From contig NZ_VIVL01000008.1 in NCBI RefSeq assembly GCF_007828835.1, positions 62,001 to 126,000 on the forward strand: a stretch of 64,000 bases of DNA, in the 5' to 3' direction. The notes beneath the pieces were generated by a model. The model had not been told where the DNA came from. It was given only the letters and a program-made list of their open reading frames with translations, and searched no databases. Shown one piece after another: positions 42,074-50,302 of this stretch. Position 1 is the first letter of the stretch, and each line of letters opens with the position of its first letter. The translations under genes and the position numbers were made by a program. Source of the stretch: Variovorax beijingensis (GTDB taxonomy: Bacteria > Pseudomonadota > Gammaproteobacteria > Burkholderiales > Burkholderiaceae_C).

Positions 42074-42614
42074 CTGCCGAGTGCGGGTGCACCTCGTTGT
42101 AGTGCTCGAAGACGGCGGCCATCTGCGCCATCACCGTTCTCACGTCGACAAGGTCCATGCGGCTGACGTAATCGCGCTTGAACGTGTTCACGAAGCTCTC
42201 GGCCATGCCGTTGCTCTGGGGACTGCACAGCTGTGTTGACGGGGCTAGGCTCGGCTGTCGAGCTATCTCCCGGGTCTCGGCTGCGATGTCGGCGCCCCCG
42301 TCGTCAAAGAGGAACTCCACAGCTTCCTTGAGGGTTTCGTTCTCCAGCGTCTTCTTGCCAATCACGCGCTGTAGCTTGGCGATCTCGGCACGAGCGGCGG
42401 CCAGCTCCGAGGCCGGCACCACCGCTTCGCCCGCCGATACAGCCGTCAGCGCGCCTTGTCGCTCGAGCTTGCGCCACTGGAACAGCAGGCTGGCAGCAAC
42501 GCCTTCCTGGCGCGCCACGAGCGACACGCTCATGCCAGGTTCATAGCTTCGACGAACCAGCGTGGCCTTCTCTGCAAGGGACCAGCGCCTGCGGCGCTGA
42601 TCCCTCATGATCAC
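42070..42614 (-). pseudogene. IS2-like transposase, internally deleted OrfA-OrfB chimera
   Basis: The minus strand encodes a complete-looking OrfA (RRRWSLAEKATLVRRSYEPGMSVSLVARQEGVAASLLFQWRKLE, a leucine-zipper-like KTLENETLKEAVEF). It then jumps directly into the OrfB C-terminus (SPQSNGMAESFVNTFKRDYV, VFEHYNEVHPHSA). The DDE catalytic core between them is deleted, so it cannot transpose. The upstream sequence to about 42716 resembles an IS2-type end. Confidence 0.75.
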
Positions 42615-42742
42615 TTCGACGGTATCCGTATTCCTAGTCGTGTCGTACTCACAGTCCTACCCCTATCATTAAAGATAAGCGATAGACCGTGTCCTGTCAT
42701 TCAAGGGGCCAGCTCATACACGCAAAGCGGCCCCTCTAGAAA

Positions 42743-43954
42743 TCAATCGTTAACGCATTCCAGTTGTCCGGAACGGGGGTTCGGTCCCTGCTTTCCGGGG
42801 CCAGGGCCGGTGGCTGGCAGGCCGTAATCGGCTTTCACGTCAGCGTTGTCTACAGGTCGGAAGCCCGCGGCATCGAGCACCCAGGCGTCGAAATAGTTCG
42901 ACGGATTCATCGGGGTCGTGCCATTGCTCTTCATAAACGCCGTAAGCAACGGAACTTCCGATTCGAGGTAAGGGAAATGCAGTCCGTATTCGAGCTTGTA
43001 GCCCACGCTCACGCCATCGACCAAGGTGGCGCGAGTACCGAGATGATGGGGCTGGAAATACTTGATGCCGAAGGCCGGCATCAGTACGCGCGCCTGGTTG
43101 ACCACGCGCGATTCGGGGCCACCTTGCCAGACATCGATGTTGGGCACCTTGGCCGCGCGCACAGCGTCGGCGAGGTTGGAGAAAGGCGCGCCGTAGACGG
43201 TCTCCGAAGGCGTGCCCTTGCCGACGACTCGGGGGATGAAGAGGTCGACGCCTCCCGCGCCGCTGTCGGAGACATAGAGCGTCAGTACCTTGTCCTTGTT
43301 CTTCGTCTGTGCGGTGACGAGAAATCCGAATGTCTCCACCCCTGCCGTGCCGTTGCCTGCCTGCCCACAGTCCAGGCTGTGCAACCAGCGCACCACGCGC
43401 ACGGTCACGAACTCGTTCATCTTGAATGTTTCGCCGCCCTTGAGGGTGGTGCATTGCGACTCGGGGTTGCCATACGCGGCCACAGCTGCGCAAACGGCGG
43501 CGGGGGCGTAGATCGGCTTTCCAGTTTGCTTTGCGTACTCAGGGATCTGCAGGGCGTGGTCGCCATGCTCATGGCCTACGAGAAAGAAGTCGACAGTCCC
43601 GCGCTTGGTCAACGCCGTCAAGGCCTTCTTGACGGCTGCCGGATTAGGTGTGCGACCGGAGTTGACGACCTCGCCGTCCAGGATGAAGCCAAGGTCGCCG
43701 ACCTGATAGTGCCAGTTGCTGATGCCGAACCAGGTGGTCCGAATGTCCGACGGCGCCTTGGCGAGCGGATCGGCAGGCTCCTGAGCAGGCGGCTCGGCGG
43801 GTGTGTTCGGGACCGCGGGAGGCGGCGTATTGGCACCAATGCCGATCAAGGGAAAGCTGTTGTTGTTGTCTGAGCCGCCACCACATGCGGTCAACGTCAT
43901 AGTCAGCGCCGCGGCGGCCGCAAGCGAGGTGTACGCGAACATCTTGAGTTTCAT
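42743..43954 (-). CDS. Lipoprotein with metallo-beta-lactamase fold
   Basis: Exported MBL-superfamily hydrolase of 403 aa. The signal peptide ends in a lipobox LTAC with Cys24 as lipid anchor, followed by a Gly/Pro/Asn-rich linker (25-70). The metal motif HEHGDH is at residues 128-133. Further candidate ligands are H192 (RWLHSLD) and the Asp of YVSDSGAGG, and a HHLGTRATLVDG segment follows. Substrate is unknown; RNase, lactonase or phosphodiesterase types share this motif. It is the only intact cargo gene inside the IS3 shell. Confidence 0.82.
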   Translation of the reverse strand: MKLKMFAYTSLAAAAALTMTLTACGGGSDNNNSFPLIGIGANTPPPAVPNTPAEPPAQEPADPLAKAPSDIRTTWFGISNWHYQVGDLGFILDGEVVNSGRTPNPAAVKKALTALTKRGTVDFFLVGHEHGDHALQIPEYAKQTGKPIYAPAAVCAAVAAYGNPESQCTTLKGGETFKMNEFVTVRVVRWLHSLDCGQAGNGTAGVETFGFLVTAQTKNKDKVLTLYVSDSGAGGVDLFIPRVVGKGTPSETVYGAPFSNLADAVRAAKVPNIDVWQGGPESRVVNQARVLMPAFGIKYFQPHHLGTRATLVDGVSVGYKLEYGLHFPYLESEVPLLTAFMKSNGTTPMNPSNYFDAWVLDAAGFRPVDNADVKADYGLPATGPGPGKQGPNPRSGQLECVND

Positions 43955-44265
43955 TTGTTGCCTCTGTATTTTTCAGATTGATTCTTGGATGCCACTCTGC
44001 AAGTCACCCTGACATAAAGACGGGCTGGGGAAGGAAAGCGAATCCAGGACCGCCTTCCAGCAGAGCCGCAATCGTGGCGTTTGCAAGCTGTCGAATAGCT
44101 GTCAACGCTGACATGTGGGAGTCGGTACAAACCCTGCGCGTGTCGATCTGTCACGGGTGATGGCCGCGAGCTCTGCCACATTTCACGCTTATGCGCCAAG
44201 CAGCGTGGAGGCGACAACGCTGGGATAGCTAGCTCAACCCCCTTGGTGAATGCGATGCAGCTCCC
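43955..44265. other. Interval between MBL and RraA genes, 311 bp
   Basis: No gene is supported. It contains the MBL promoter region on the minus strand. The place where the missing RraA N-terminus should lie shows no matching reading frame. Confidence 0.5.
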
Positions 44266-44811
44266 ATGATCAAGGTAGTGCCTGGCCGCATGGCCGGCCC
44301 GGCGCTGACGATCAAGGCGCGCCCCGGTGACAACCTGATGATCCACAAGGCGCTCCACCTGGCCAAGCCTGGCGATGTCGTCGTGGTGGACGCCGGTGGC
44401 GATCTGACTAACGCCCTCATCGGCGAAATCATGGTCGGTGACGCCGTGAACCAGAAGCTGGGCGGCTTCGTGATGAACGGTGCCATCCGTGATGCAGGCG
44501 CGATCCGCGAAGGTTCGTTTCCTGTCTTTGCAGCAGGCGTCACGCACCGCGGCCCCTACGCGGACGGTCCGGGCGAAGTCAACGTGCCGATCTCGATCGA
44601 CGGCATGGTCATCGAACCGAGCGATCTGGTCATCGGCGACGAAGACGGCCTCCTGTGCGTGCCCTTCGACGATGCAGAACGCCTGCTCGCTGCAGCGCAT
44701 CAGAAGCAAGTGATCGAGAACAAGATGGTGGCCGACATCAAGGTCGGAACCCTCGACCGTTCGTGGATCGACGCGACGCTGACCCGCCTGAACTGCTACA
44801 TCGAGCAATGA
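44266..44811 (+). pseudogene. RraA-family aldolase/decarboxylase, 5'-truncated
   Basis: It covers the C-terminal 181 residues of an RraA-family protein (family about 225 aa): GRMAGPALTIKARPGDNLMIHKAL, DVVVVDAGGDLTNALIGEIMV, GFVMNGAIRDAGAIREGSFPVFAAG and VNVPISIDGMVIEPSDLVIGDEDG. Conserved Arg/Asp residues of 4-hydroxy-4-methyl-2-oxoglutarate aldolases are present in the RDAGAIR loop. About 45 N-terminal residues are absent and the upstream DNA is unrelated. ATG 44266 is therefore probably not the original start. A shortened product could still be made. Confidence 0.72.
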
Positions 44812-44929
44812 TGCGACGCGGCGAGTTCAAGCTCGCCGCCTGTTGCGCATTCACAAATGCCGCCGATGCTCGGCGCCCTTCTTTCTTGATTTAACGCGGC
44901 CACTACAAGGCCGCGCACGGAGCCACGAC

Positions 44930-45380
44930 TTGTCCAATCGACGCGCCCTCATTGGCGGCCTCGCCGCCGCCCTGCTCTCGACCGCAGCGGCGAGCCAGGA
45001 TTTCAAGCACCCGATCAAGATTCGCGCCCTCTGCCGGCTACGGCGCCATAGAGGACTTGATCCCTGTCGGAAAGGTGGCGCGGTTCCAGTGGACGTTCGC
45101 TGTCCCGATGTCCAGCCCCGTCAAGACGCTTCCGGAATTTGTCGACTACGTGCGCGAATCGCCTCAGAACGGCAACTACGGGGTTCCGCTCATCGGCGGC
45201 GTGCCCGACATCATCGGTGCTGCCATCACACGCAAGGCGAATGTGCGCATGGAACCCATCGCGTTCGGCGGATCGATCGGCGCAGATGATGCCCCAGTTC
45301 ATCGGCGGGCAGCAGGCATCCGGCGTGGCCGGCGAGCCCGAACGCGTAACGATGTTCCGGGGCGGCAAAGAAACCTAGTT
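44930..45380 (+). pseudogene. Bug-type receptor pseudogene
   Basis: A TTG at 44930 begins SNRRALIGGLAAALLSTAAASQDFKHPIKI (a Bug signal peptide and first strand). The sequence then jumps frame into GYGAIEDLIPVGKVARFQWTFAVPMSSPVKTL, which lies about 85 residues further in the family. It continues as VDYVRESPQNGNYGVPL to about GGSIGADD, where a second frameshift occurs. One internal deletion and at least one frameshift make it non-functional. Confidence 0.75.
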
Positions 45381-45539
45381 TGACGTGGGCTCGCGGGGCG
45401 ATGGCGACGTGGTTGGACCATTGGGACCAGTCCGGACGCGGAGTTGGTCAACACGATGCTGGACGCAGCCATCGAGACGGTGGCCGACACGACTGATCGT
45501 CCTGTGCCCACTCCGATCGGGGCGACCACTACCGCTGGC

Positions 45540-45808
45540 CAGGTTGGTTATCCAGAATGAGCGACGCGAACTTCACCCGCTCGATGTCTCGCAAGGCATG
45601 CTCGCCTAACAACGCCGCTTGCGAAGGCTTCTTCGGTCGGCTGAAAAACGAGCTGTTCTATCCTCAAGACTGGAAGAACGCCAGCATCGAGCAATTCGTC
45701 GAGGCGCTCGACGCGTACATCCGCTGGTACAACGAAAAGCGAATCAAGATCTCGCTCGGCTCCCTCAGCCCGATCGAATACCGGGTGAGCCTTGGACTTG
45801 CGGCATAA
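45540..45808 (+). pseudogene. IS3-family OrfB transposase, 3' remnant
   Basis: From about 45540 the plus strand reads RSMSRKACSPNNAACEGFFGRLKNELFY, AYIRWYNEKRIKISLGSLSPIEYRVSLGLAA and a stop. This is the last quarter of an IS3-family OrfB including its catalytic Glu region (EGFFGRLK). It belongs with the OrfA remnant at 41961 and ends just before the right inverted repeat. Confidence 0.78.
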
Positions 45809-45810
45809 AC

Positions 45811-45837
45811 TAGTCCAAGTTTTTATCCGCACCCCCA
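45811..45837 (-). repeat. Right terminal inverted repeat of IS3 shell
   Basis: The reverse complement begins TGGGGGTGCGGATAAAAACT and ends TGGACTA, 24 of 27 matches to the left repeat at 41920-41946. Confidence 0.75.
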
Positions 45838-45882
45838 CTGGGTCACTTCTGGATGGAAATCAACATACCGGCGAGCTCTAAG

Positions 45883-46644
45883 TCAAAGTTGAACTCCACG
45901 CGTTAGCGCTCCGTCAACTACCAAGTTGGTCCCGGTAATGAAGCTCGCCGCCGGACTCGCGAGAAACACCGCCGCATTGGCCATTTCCTGAGGCGTTCCC
46001 ATCCGCCCTGTTGGATTCAGCGCAAGCGCTTCCGCAAACAACTTGGGATTGTCAGTTTCGATCTGCGTCCAGACACCGCCGGGAAAGTAGGTGTTGCCCG
46101 GTGAAACGGAGTTGGCACGGATGCCCTTGCCCGCCAGATGAAAAGCCAAGCCTTGCGTGTAGTGCACGATCGCGGCCTTGACGGCGCCGTATGGCCCGGA
46201 GGCAAAGTCGATTTCTCGCGCGGAGACACTGGCTATGGTGACCAAGGCCGCGTGTGCACTCTTTTCCAGCGAAGGCATGGCCGCGTCAACCAAACGGACT
46301 GTGCCCATCAAGTCCACCTCGAACCCGTTGCGCCAGGCAGCTTCGTCGTGCGAAATGGCCAGCGCACTGACATTGGCAATGACAATGTCTATGCCGCCAA
46401 ACTCGCCGTTGACCTCGGCGACCCAAGCTTTAAGCGCGTCGCCATCCCTCACATCCAGTGCGTGGCCCCGAGCTTTCGCGCCTCCGGCCGAGAGTTCGGC
46501 TTGCACTTGTGCGACTTCGGCGCCGTGGCGTGCGCAAAAAGCGACCCTTACCCCCTCAGCCAGAAGCGTTTCGACGATCGCTCGTCCAATCCCCTTGGTG
46601 CCGCCGGTGACAACGGCGTTCAATCCTTGCAATCGCAGGTCCAC
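45883..46644 (-). CDS. SDR-family oxidoreductase
   Basis: Short-chain dehydrogenase/reductase of 253 aa. The cofactor motif is VTGGTKGIGRAI, with ALDVRDGD and ANVSAL following. Catalytic Ser is in ASVSAREI and the Tyr-Lys pair in GPYGAVKAA. The GTG at 46644 is chosen because AGGAG lies six bases upstream. The open frame continues further without a site. It lies 28 bp after the formamidase gene in the same direction and ends the long urt/formamidase operon. The substrate is not deducible. Confidence 0.87.
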   Translation of the reverse strand: MDLRLQGLNAVVTGGTKGIGRAIVETLLAEGVRVAFCARHGAEVAQVQAELSAGGAKARGHALDVRDGDALKAWVAEVNGEFGGIDIVIANVSALAISHDEAAWRNGFEVDLMGTVRLVDAAMPSLEKSAHAALVTIASVSAREIDFASGPYGAVKAAIVHYTQGLAFHLAGKGIRANSVSPGNTYFPGGVWTQIETDNPKLFAEALALNPTGRMGTPQEMANAAVFLASPAASFITGTNLVVDGALTRGVQL

Positions 46645-46672
46645 ATCGATCTCCTGTGTCTGAGCAACGGAT

Positions 46673-47668
46673 TCAAGCCAGGTCAGCGAGGTATTTCTTC
46701 TCCACGCCGGCAGCCACCGAGTACTTGGGGTCCACAAAGTTGCCCAGGCGAACCTTGCCGCACTGGCTGAGCATCATGTAGGCATCCCATTGGTCGTAGC
46801 CGTACTCCTGGGCCATCCAGAGCACCAGTTCCCGGTAGGCGATGCGGGTAGCGTCCTCGAGCGGCCGCGCACTGCCGATCACCATGATCTTGTCCTCGGT
46901 CTCCAGGCGGGGCCAGTCGATCTCCCAAGCCTTGATGAGGTCGACGTGAATCGTGGTTCTGCTGGCGTATTCCACCGCCGTGCCGCAGACCTCGCCGTCG
47001 CCCTGACAGGCATGCGCATCGCCAATGAACAGCCGCGCGCCGGGCGAACGAACCGGCAGGTAGGTGATGCTGCCTGGCCCCATGTCGGGGATGTCCATGT
47101 TTCCCCCGTGGTTGTCGGGAGTGAGCGAATTGATGGAGTCGATCTCGGGCGAGAGGCTCAGAGTGCCAATGTGCGGCCGGTAGGGCAGCGTGACGCGTCG
47201 GCTCCAGTACACCCCTTCTTCATCCAGGTCGATCTTGCGAGTGATCTCCGGCAGCGGATCGTTGAGCAGTGCAGTGAAATCCGTGGCTGCGAGTCCGCCG
47301 AAGCGTGGGATCAGGCAACAAGTGCCTCGGGGGTTGGCGCCGCGCGGCAACATCGACTCGATGTGGACAGCTACCACGTCGCCCTTTTCAGCACCCTCGA
47401 TCATGATCGGGCCGCTTTGGGGATTGAGGAACGGCACTTTCAGCTTTTGGCTCGGAAGATCCTTTTCGGTCTGGATCTTCCCGTCGAACGCATCACGGGT
47501 GTCCACAACGATACGGTCACCTGGCGCGACTTGCATCACCGGCTGCGAGTACGGGCCGATCGTGTAGTGAAAGGTGCCCTGGCGGGCCTCGCTCAGCTCA
47601 TGAGTCTGCCCCACTTGACCGCGGGCGACACCTCGCGTGTGCATGATCGATTGTTTGAGCCAGTCCAT
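46673..47668 (-). CDS. Acetamidase/formamidase (FmdA/AmdA family)
   Basis: Acetamidase/formamidase-family hydrolase of 331 aa that releases ammonia from short aliphatic amides. It shows the conserved GPYSQPVMQVAPGDRIVVDTRDAFDG, DVVAVHIESMLPRG, NHGGNMDIPDMGPGSITYLPV, ARLFIGDAHACQGDGEVCG and LVLWMAQEYGYDQWDAYMMLSQCG. Homologues are zinc enzymes, often next to urea/amide ABC transporters. It lies 50 bp downstream of urtE. With the AmiC/AmiR-like pair it identifies the cluster as an inducible short-chain amide system. Confidence 0.9.
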   Translation of the reverse strand: MDWLKQSIMHTRGVARGQVGQTHELSEARQGTFHYTIGPYSQPVMQVAPGDRIVVDTRDAFDGKIQTEKDLPSQKLKVPFLNPQSGPIMIEGAEKGDVVAVHIESMLPRGANPRGTCCLIPRFGGLAATDFTALLNDPLPEITRKIDLDEEGVYWSRRVTLPYRPHIGTLSLSPEIDSINSLTPDNHGGNMDIPDMGPGSITYLPVRSPGARLFIGDAHACQGDGEVCGTAVEYASRTTIHVDLIKAWEIDWPRLETEDKIMVIGSARPLEDATRIAYRELVLWMAQEYGYDQWDAYMMLSQCGKVRLGNFVDPKYSVAAGVEKKYLADLA

Positions 47669-47718
47669 TTTTTTCCTTACTGTGTTGAGTTGAAATAGGG
47701 GATGGTCAGCCGGGATGG

Positions 47719-48453
47719 TCAGACCGAGATCAGGGCACGAATGTCGGTAGCCGCCATGTCACGGCCTTCACCACTGGCCACGACCTGTCCTCGCACGAGC
47801 ACGGTGAAATGGTCGGCCACCGACTCTGCAAAGTCGACGTATTGCTCCACCAGAAGAATCGACAACTGCCCCTTGAGTGAGGCAATGACGGCCTGGATCT
47901 CCTGCACGATGGAGGGCTGTATGCCTTCCGTGGGTTCGTCGAGGATCAGCAGTCTCGGCTGGGTCAGCAGCGCCCGTGCAATGGCCAACTGCTGTTGTTG
48001 ACCGCCCGAGAGATTCCCGGCCAGCCGCTGCCCCATGCTCTTGAGCACGGGAAACAGGCTCACGACGTCTTCGTAGGTGTGGCGGGGCCGGCGATCCTGT
48101 CCGGCACCGCCTCCTGACCCTGCCGGCCGGCGCCGCCGCTCAGCGGTGATTTCACCCACGAGCAGGTTCTCACGCACCGTGAGCTCCGAAAACACCTCGC
48201 GGCCCTGAGGAACGTAGCCCATCCCTGCCTGCGCGCGGGCTTCGGGGGTCCACGATGCCACCTCCTGACCACCCAGCATCACCTGACCTGAACGAATGGG
48301 CAGCAGTCCCATGAGGCAGCGCAAAAGAGTGGTCTTGCCGACGCCGTTTCGTCCGAGTAGCACCGTGCAGCCTCCGTCAGCTACCTGCAGGCTCACCTGC
48401 CGCAAGACATGGCTGCTGCCGTAGTACTGGTTCAGTCCTTCAATCTTGAGCAT
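47719..48453 (-). CDS. urtE: UrtE-type ABC transporter ATPase
   Basis: Branched-chain-amino-acid/urea-type ABC ATPase of 244 aa. Walker A is LLGRNGVGKTTLLRC, the Q-loop lies in GYVPQGREVF, the signature is LSGGQQQQLAIARALL, and Walker B is LLILDEPTEG. It has an extra Gly/Arg-rich stretch (RRRPAGSGGGAGQDRRPRHT) between helices not seen in typical UrtE proteins. ATG 48453 (MLKIEGL) has GGAGG eight bases upstream; an ATG at 48459 and a GTG at 48462 are alternatives. It is the last transporter gene before formamidase. Confidence 0.87.
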   Translation of the reverse strand: MLKIEGLNQYYGSSHVLRQVSLQVADGGCTVLLGRNGVGKTTLLRCLMGLLPIRSGQVMLGGQEVASWTPEARAQAGMGYVPQGREVFSELTVRENLLVGEITAERRRRPAGSGGGAGQDRRPRHTYEDVVSLFPVLKSMGQRLAGNLSGGQQQQLAIARALLTQPRLLILDEPTEGIQPSIVQEIQAVIASLKGQLSILLVEQYVDFAESVADHFTVLVRGQVVASGEGRDMAATDIRALISV

Positions 48454-48458
48454 CACCA

Positions 48459-49205
48459 TCACCTCCCCAGATAGACCTGGATGACCTTCGGGTTGGTTCG
48501 CACCGCCTGCATCGATCCTTCGCCCAACAGCTGTCCCTCGTGCAGCACGCTCACCAGATCAGCCACACGATCGACGAACTCCATGTCGTGTTCCACGACC
48601 ACGATGGCCCGGGCGGGGGAACGCAGAGACGCAATCAATTCGATCGTCCGCTCGGACTCCGCCTCTGTCATGCCGGCCACCGGCTCGTCCAGCAACAGCA
48701 CCTTGGGCTCGGCCACCAGCAACATGCCGATCTCCAGCCACTGCTTCTGGCCGTGCGAGAGCTCGGCCGCCTTGCGCTGACGCTCTTCCTGCAAGCCGAT
48801 GGTCACCAGCACCTCCTCGATGCGCTCCCGCTGCGCGACGCTCAGCCGCGACATCACCATCTCGCCCCAGCCCAACCCGCGCCGCACAGCCAGCTCGAGG
48901 TTCTGCGCTACCGGCAATGCTTCGAAAACGCTGGGTTTCTGGAACTTGCGCCCGATGCCGCTGCGCGCGATCTCCGCCTCACCGCGCGTGGACAGATCCA
49001 GCGTGCGGTCCAGAAAGACCTCGCCACTGTTGGGTCGTGTCTTGCCAGTAATGACGTCCATCAAGGTGGTCTTCCCTGCACCGTTCGGTCCAATCAGGGC
49101 ACGTGTCTCGCCGTAGCGGATTTCCAGTGTGAGATCGGTGATGGCCGCGAAGCCTCCGAAACGAACGTTCAGCCCGTTGATGTACAGGGCGGTCGTCTGG
49201 CTCAT
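48459..49205 (-). CDS. urtD: UrtD-type ABC transporter ATPase
   Basis: ABC ATPase of 248 aa. Walker A is LIGPNGAGKTTLMDVITGKTRP, a wording typical of UrtD. GIGRKFQKPSVFE is the Q-loop region, LSHGQKQWLEIGMLL is the UrtD-style signature, and VLLLDEPVAGM is Walker B. ATG 49205 overlaps the urtC stop by four bases (ATGA). It partners UrtE on the UrtBC permease. Urea or short-chain amide is the probable substrate. Confidence 0.9.
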   Translation of the reverse strand: MSQTTALYINGLNVRFGGFAAITDLTLEIRYGETRALIGPNGAGKTTLMDVITGKTRPNSGEVFLDRTLDLSTRGEAEIARSGIGRKFQKPSVFEALPVAQNLELAVRRGLGWGEMVMSRLSVAQRERIEEVLVTIGLQEERQRKAAELSHGQKQWLEIGMLLVAEPKVLLLDEPVAGMTEAESERTIELIASLRSPARAIVVVEHDMEFVDRVADLVSVLHEGQLLGEGSMQAVRTNPKVIQVYLGR

Positions 49206-50299
49206 GACGCCGCCTTCCAGATACGCAACTTTTGCAACCCGCCCCAAAGCCCGTGTTGCAAGGCCACCGTGATGAGCAGCGTGATGCCCGCCAGCACGAA
49301 AGGCCAGGCGCTGGGAATCTCGGCGCTCAGCCAGAACTTCAGGCAGCTGAGAACGACCGCCCCGAGCACTGCACCGGTCAGTGTTCCGCGCCCACCAATG
49401 GCGACCCACACCGCAATCTCGACCGAGAGCGTGGGCGAGACGATGCCAGGATTGATGATCCCGACCTGTGGCACGTACAGCATGCCGGCCAGCGCGGCCA
49501 CGGCGGCCGATAAACACCATGCGGCAAGCTTGATGCGGTCGGTCCTGAAACCCAGAAAGCGCAACCGCGCCTCATCGTCCCGTACAGCCACCATGGCTTG
49601 CCCGAAGCCGGAAACCGCCAGTCCGCGCAGCAGGACGAACACCCCCGCCAGCACGACGGCCGACAGACTGGCCAATGCCACCTGGGTCGACTCGTGGGCC
49701 AGATGGAAGCCTGCCAGCAGCGTGAAACCCGTCAACCCATTGTTGCCGCCGAGACCTAGGTCGTTGTTGAACAGCAGAAGCATCAACGCGTATGTCAAAG
49801 CCTGGGTGATGATGGAGAAATACACACCGTTGATGCGTGACCGGAACGCTGCCAAGCCGACCACTCCCCCCACGAACACCGCCAGCAGCAGGCCCAACAG
49901 CACAGCCACAGGTAGTGCGGCGAAGGGCTGCAGCGCCGCGGGGAACGTGCTCCATCCCATGAACTGCATGAAATCCGGCAACACACGCGTGTCTGCATAA
50001 GCTGCGTTGAGAAGGTGGAATCCCATCACGTAGCCGCCTATGCCGAAGAAGATGCCGTGTCCCAGGCTCAACACGCCCAAGAGACCCCACACGAAGTCCA
50101 GCGCCAGCGCCAGCAGCGCGAAGCACATGATCTGCCCCACCAGATTCACAACGAACAATGACAGGTGCAGCGGGTGGCCGGGCGGAAAGACCGCATTGAA
50201 GAGCGGCAGCACAAGCGCCGCGCACACGAGTAGCACAGGCAAGCCGATGTGGCTGGTTGTGCAAGAAGGGGATCGAAGGGAAGAAACGGAATTCAGCAT
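49202..50299 (-). CDS. urtC: UrtC-type ABC transporter permease
   Basis: Inner-membrane permease of the branched-chain-amino-acid/urea type, 365 aa with about ten hydrophobic segments. Family marks are DFVWGLLGVLSLGHGIFFGIGGYVMGFHL, SRINGVYFSIITQALTYALMLL, FNNDLGLGGNNGLTGF and the EAA-like coupling loop VAVRDDEARLRFLGF. It starts four bases after the urtB stop and overlaps urtD by four bases. The long N-terminal cytoplasmic tail is Ser-rich. Confidence 0.9.
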   Translation of the reverse strand: MLNSVSSLRSPSCTTSHIGLPVLLVCAALVLPLFNAVFPPGHPLHLSLFVVNLVGQIMCFALLALALDFVWGLLGVLSLGHGIFFGIGGYVMGFHLLNAAYADTRVLPDFMQFMGWSTFPAALQPFAALPVAVLLGLLLAVFVGGVVGLAAFRSRINGVYFSIITQALTYALMLLLFNNDLGLGGNNGLTGFTLLAGFHLAHESTQVALASLSAVVLAGVFVLLRGLAVSGFGQAMVAVRDDEARLRFLGFRTDRIKLAAWCLSAAVAALAGMLYVPQVGIINPGIVSPTLSVEIAVWVAIGGRGTLTGAVLGAVVLSCLKFWLSAEIPSAWPFVLAGITLLITVALQHGLWGGLQKLRIWKAAS

Positions 50300-50302
50300 G
50301 GG

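Larger units (their letters stand above)
41920..45837 (+). mobile_element. IS3-family shell with replaced interior
   Basis: Imperfect 27-bp terminal inverted repeats at 41920-41946 and 45811-45837 bound 3.9 kb. The left end is followed by the N-terminus of an IS3-type OrfA and the right end is preceded by the C-terminus of an OrfB (FFGRLKNELFY to SPIEYR), both in the plus direction. The transposase middle is missing. In its place is a second IS remnant, an intact MBL-fold lipoprotein gene, a truncated RraA gene and a Bug pseudogene. No clear target duplication flanks the unit. Confidence 0.7.
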
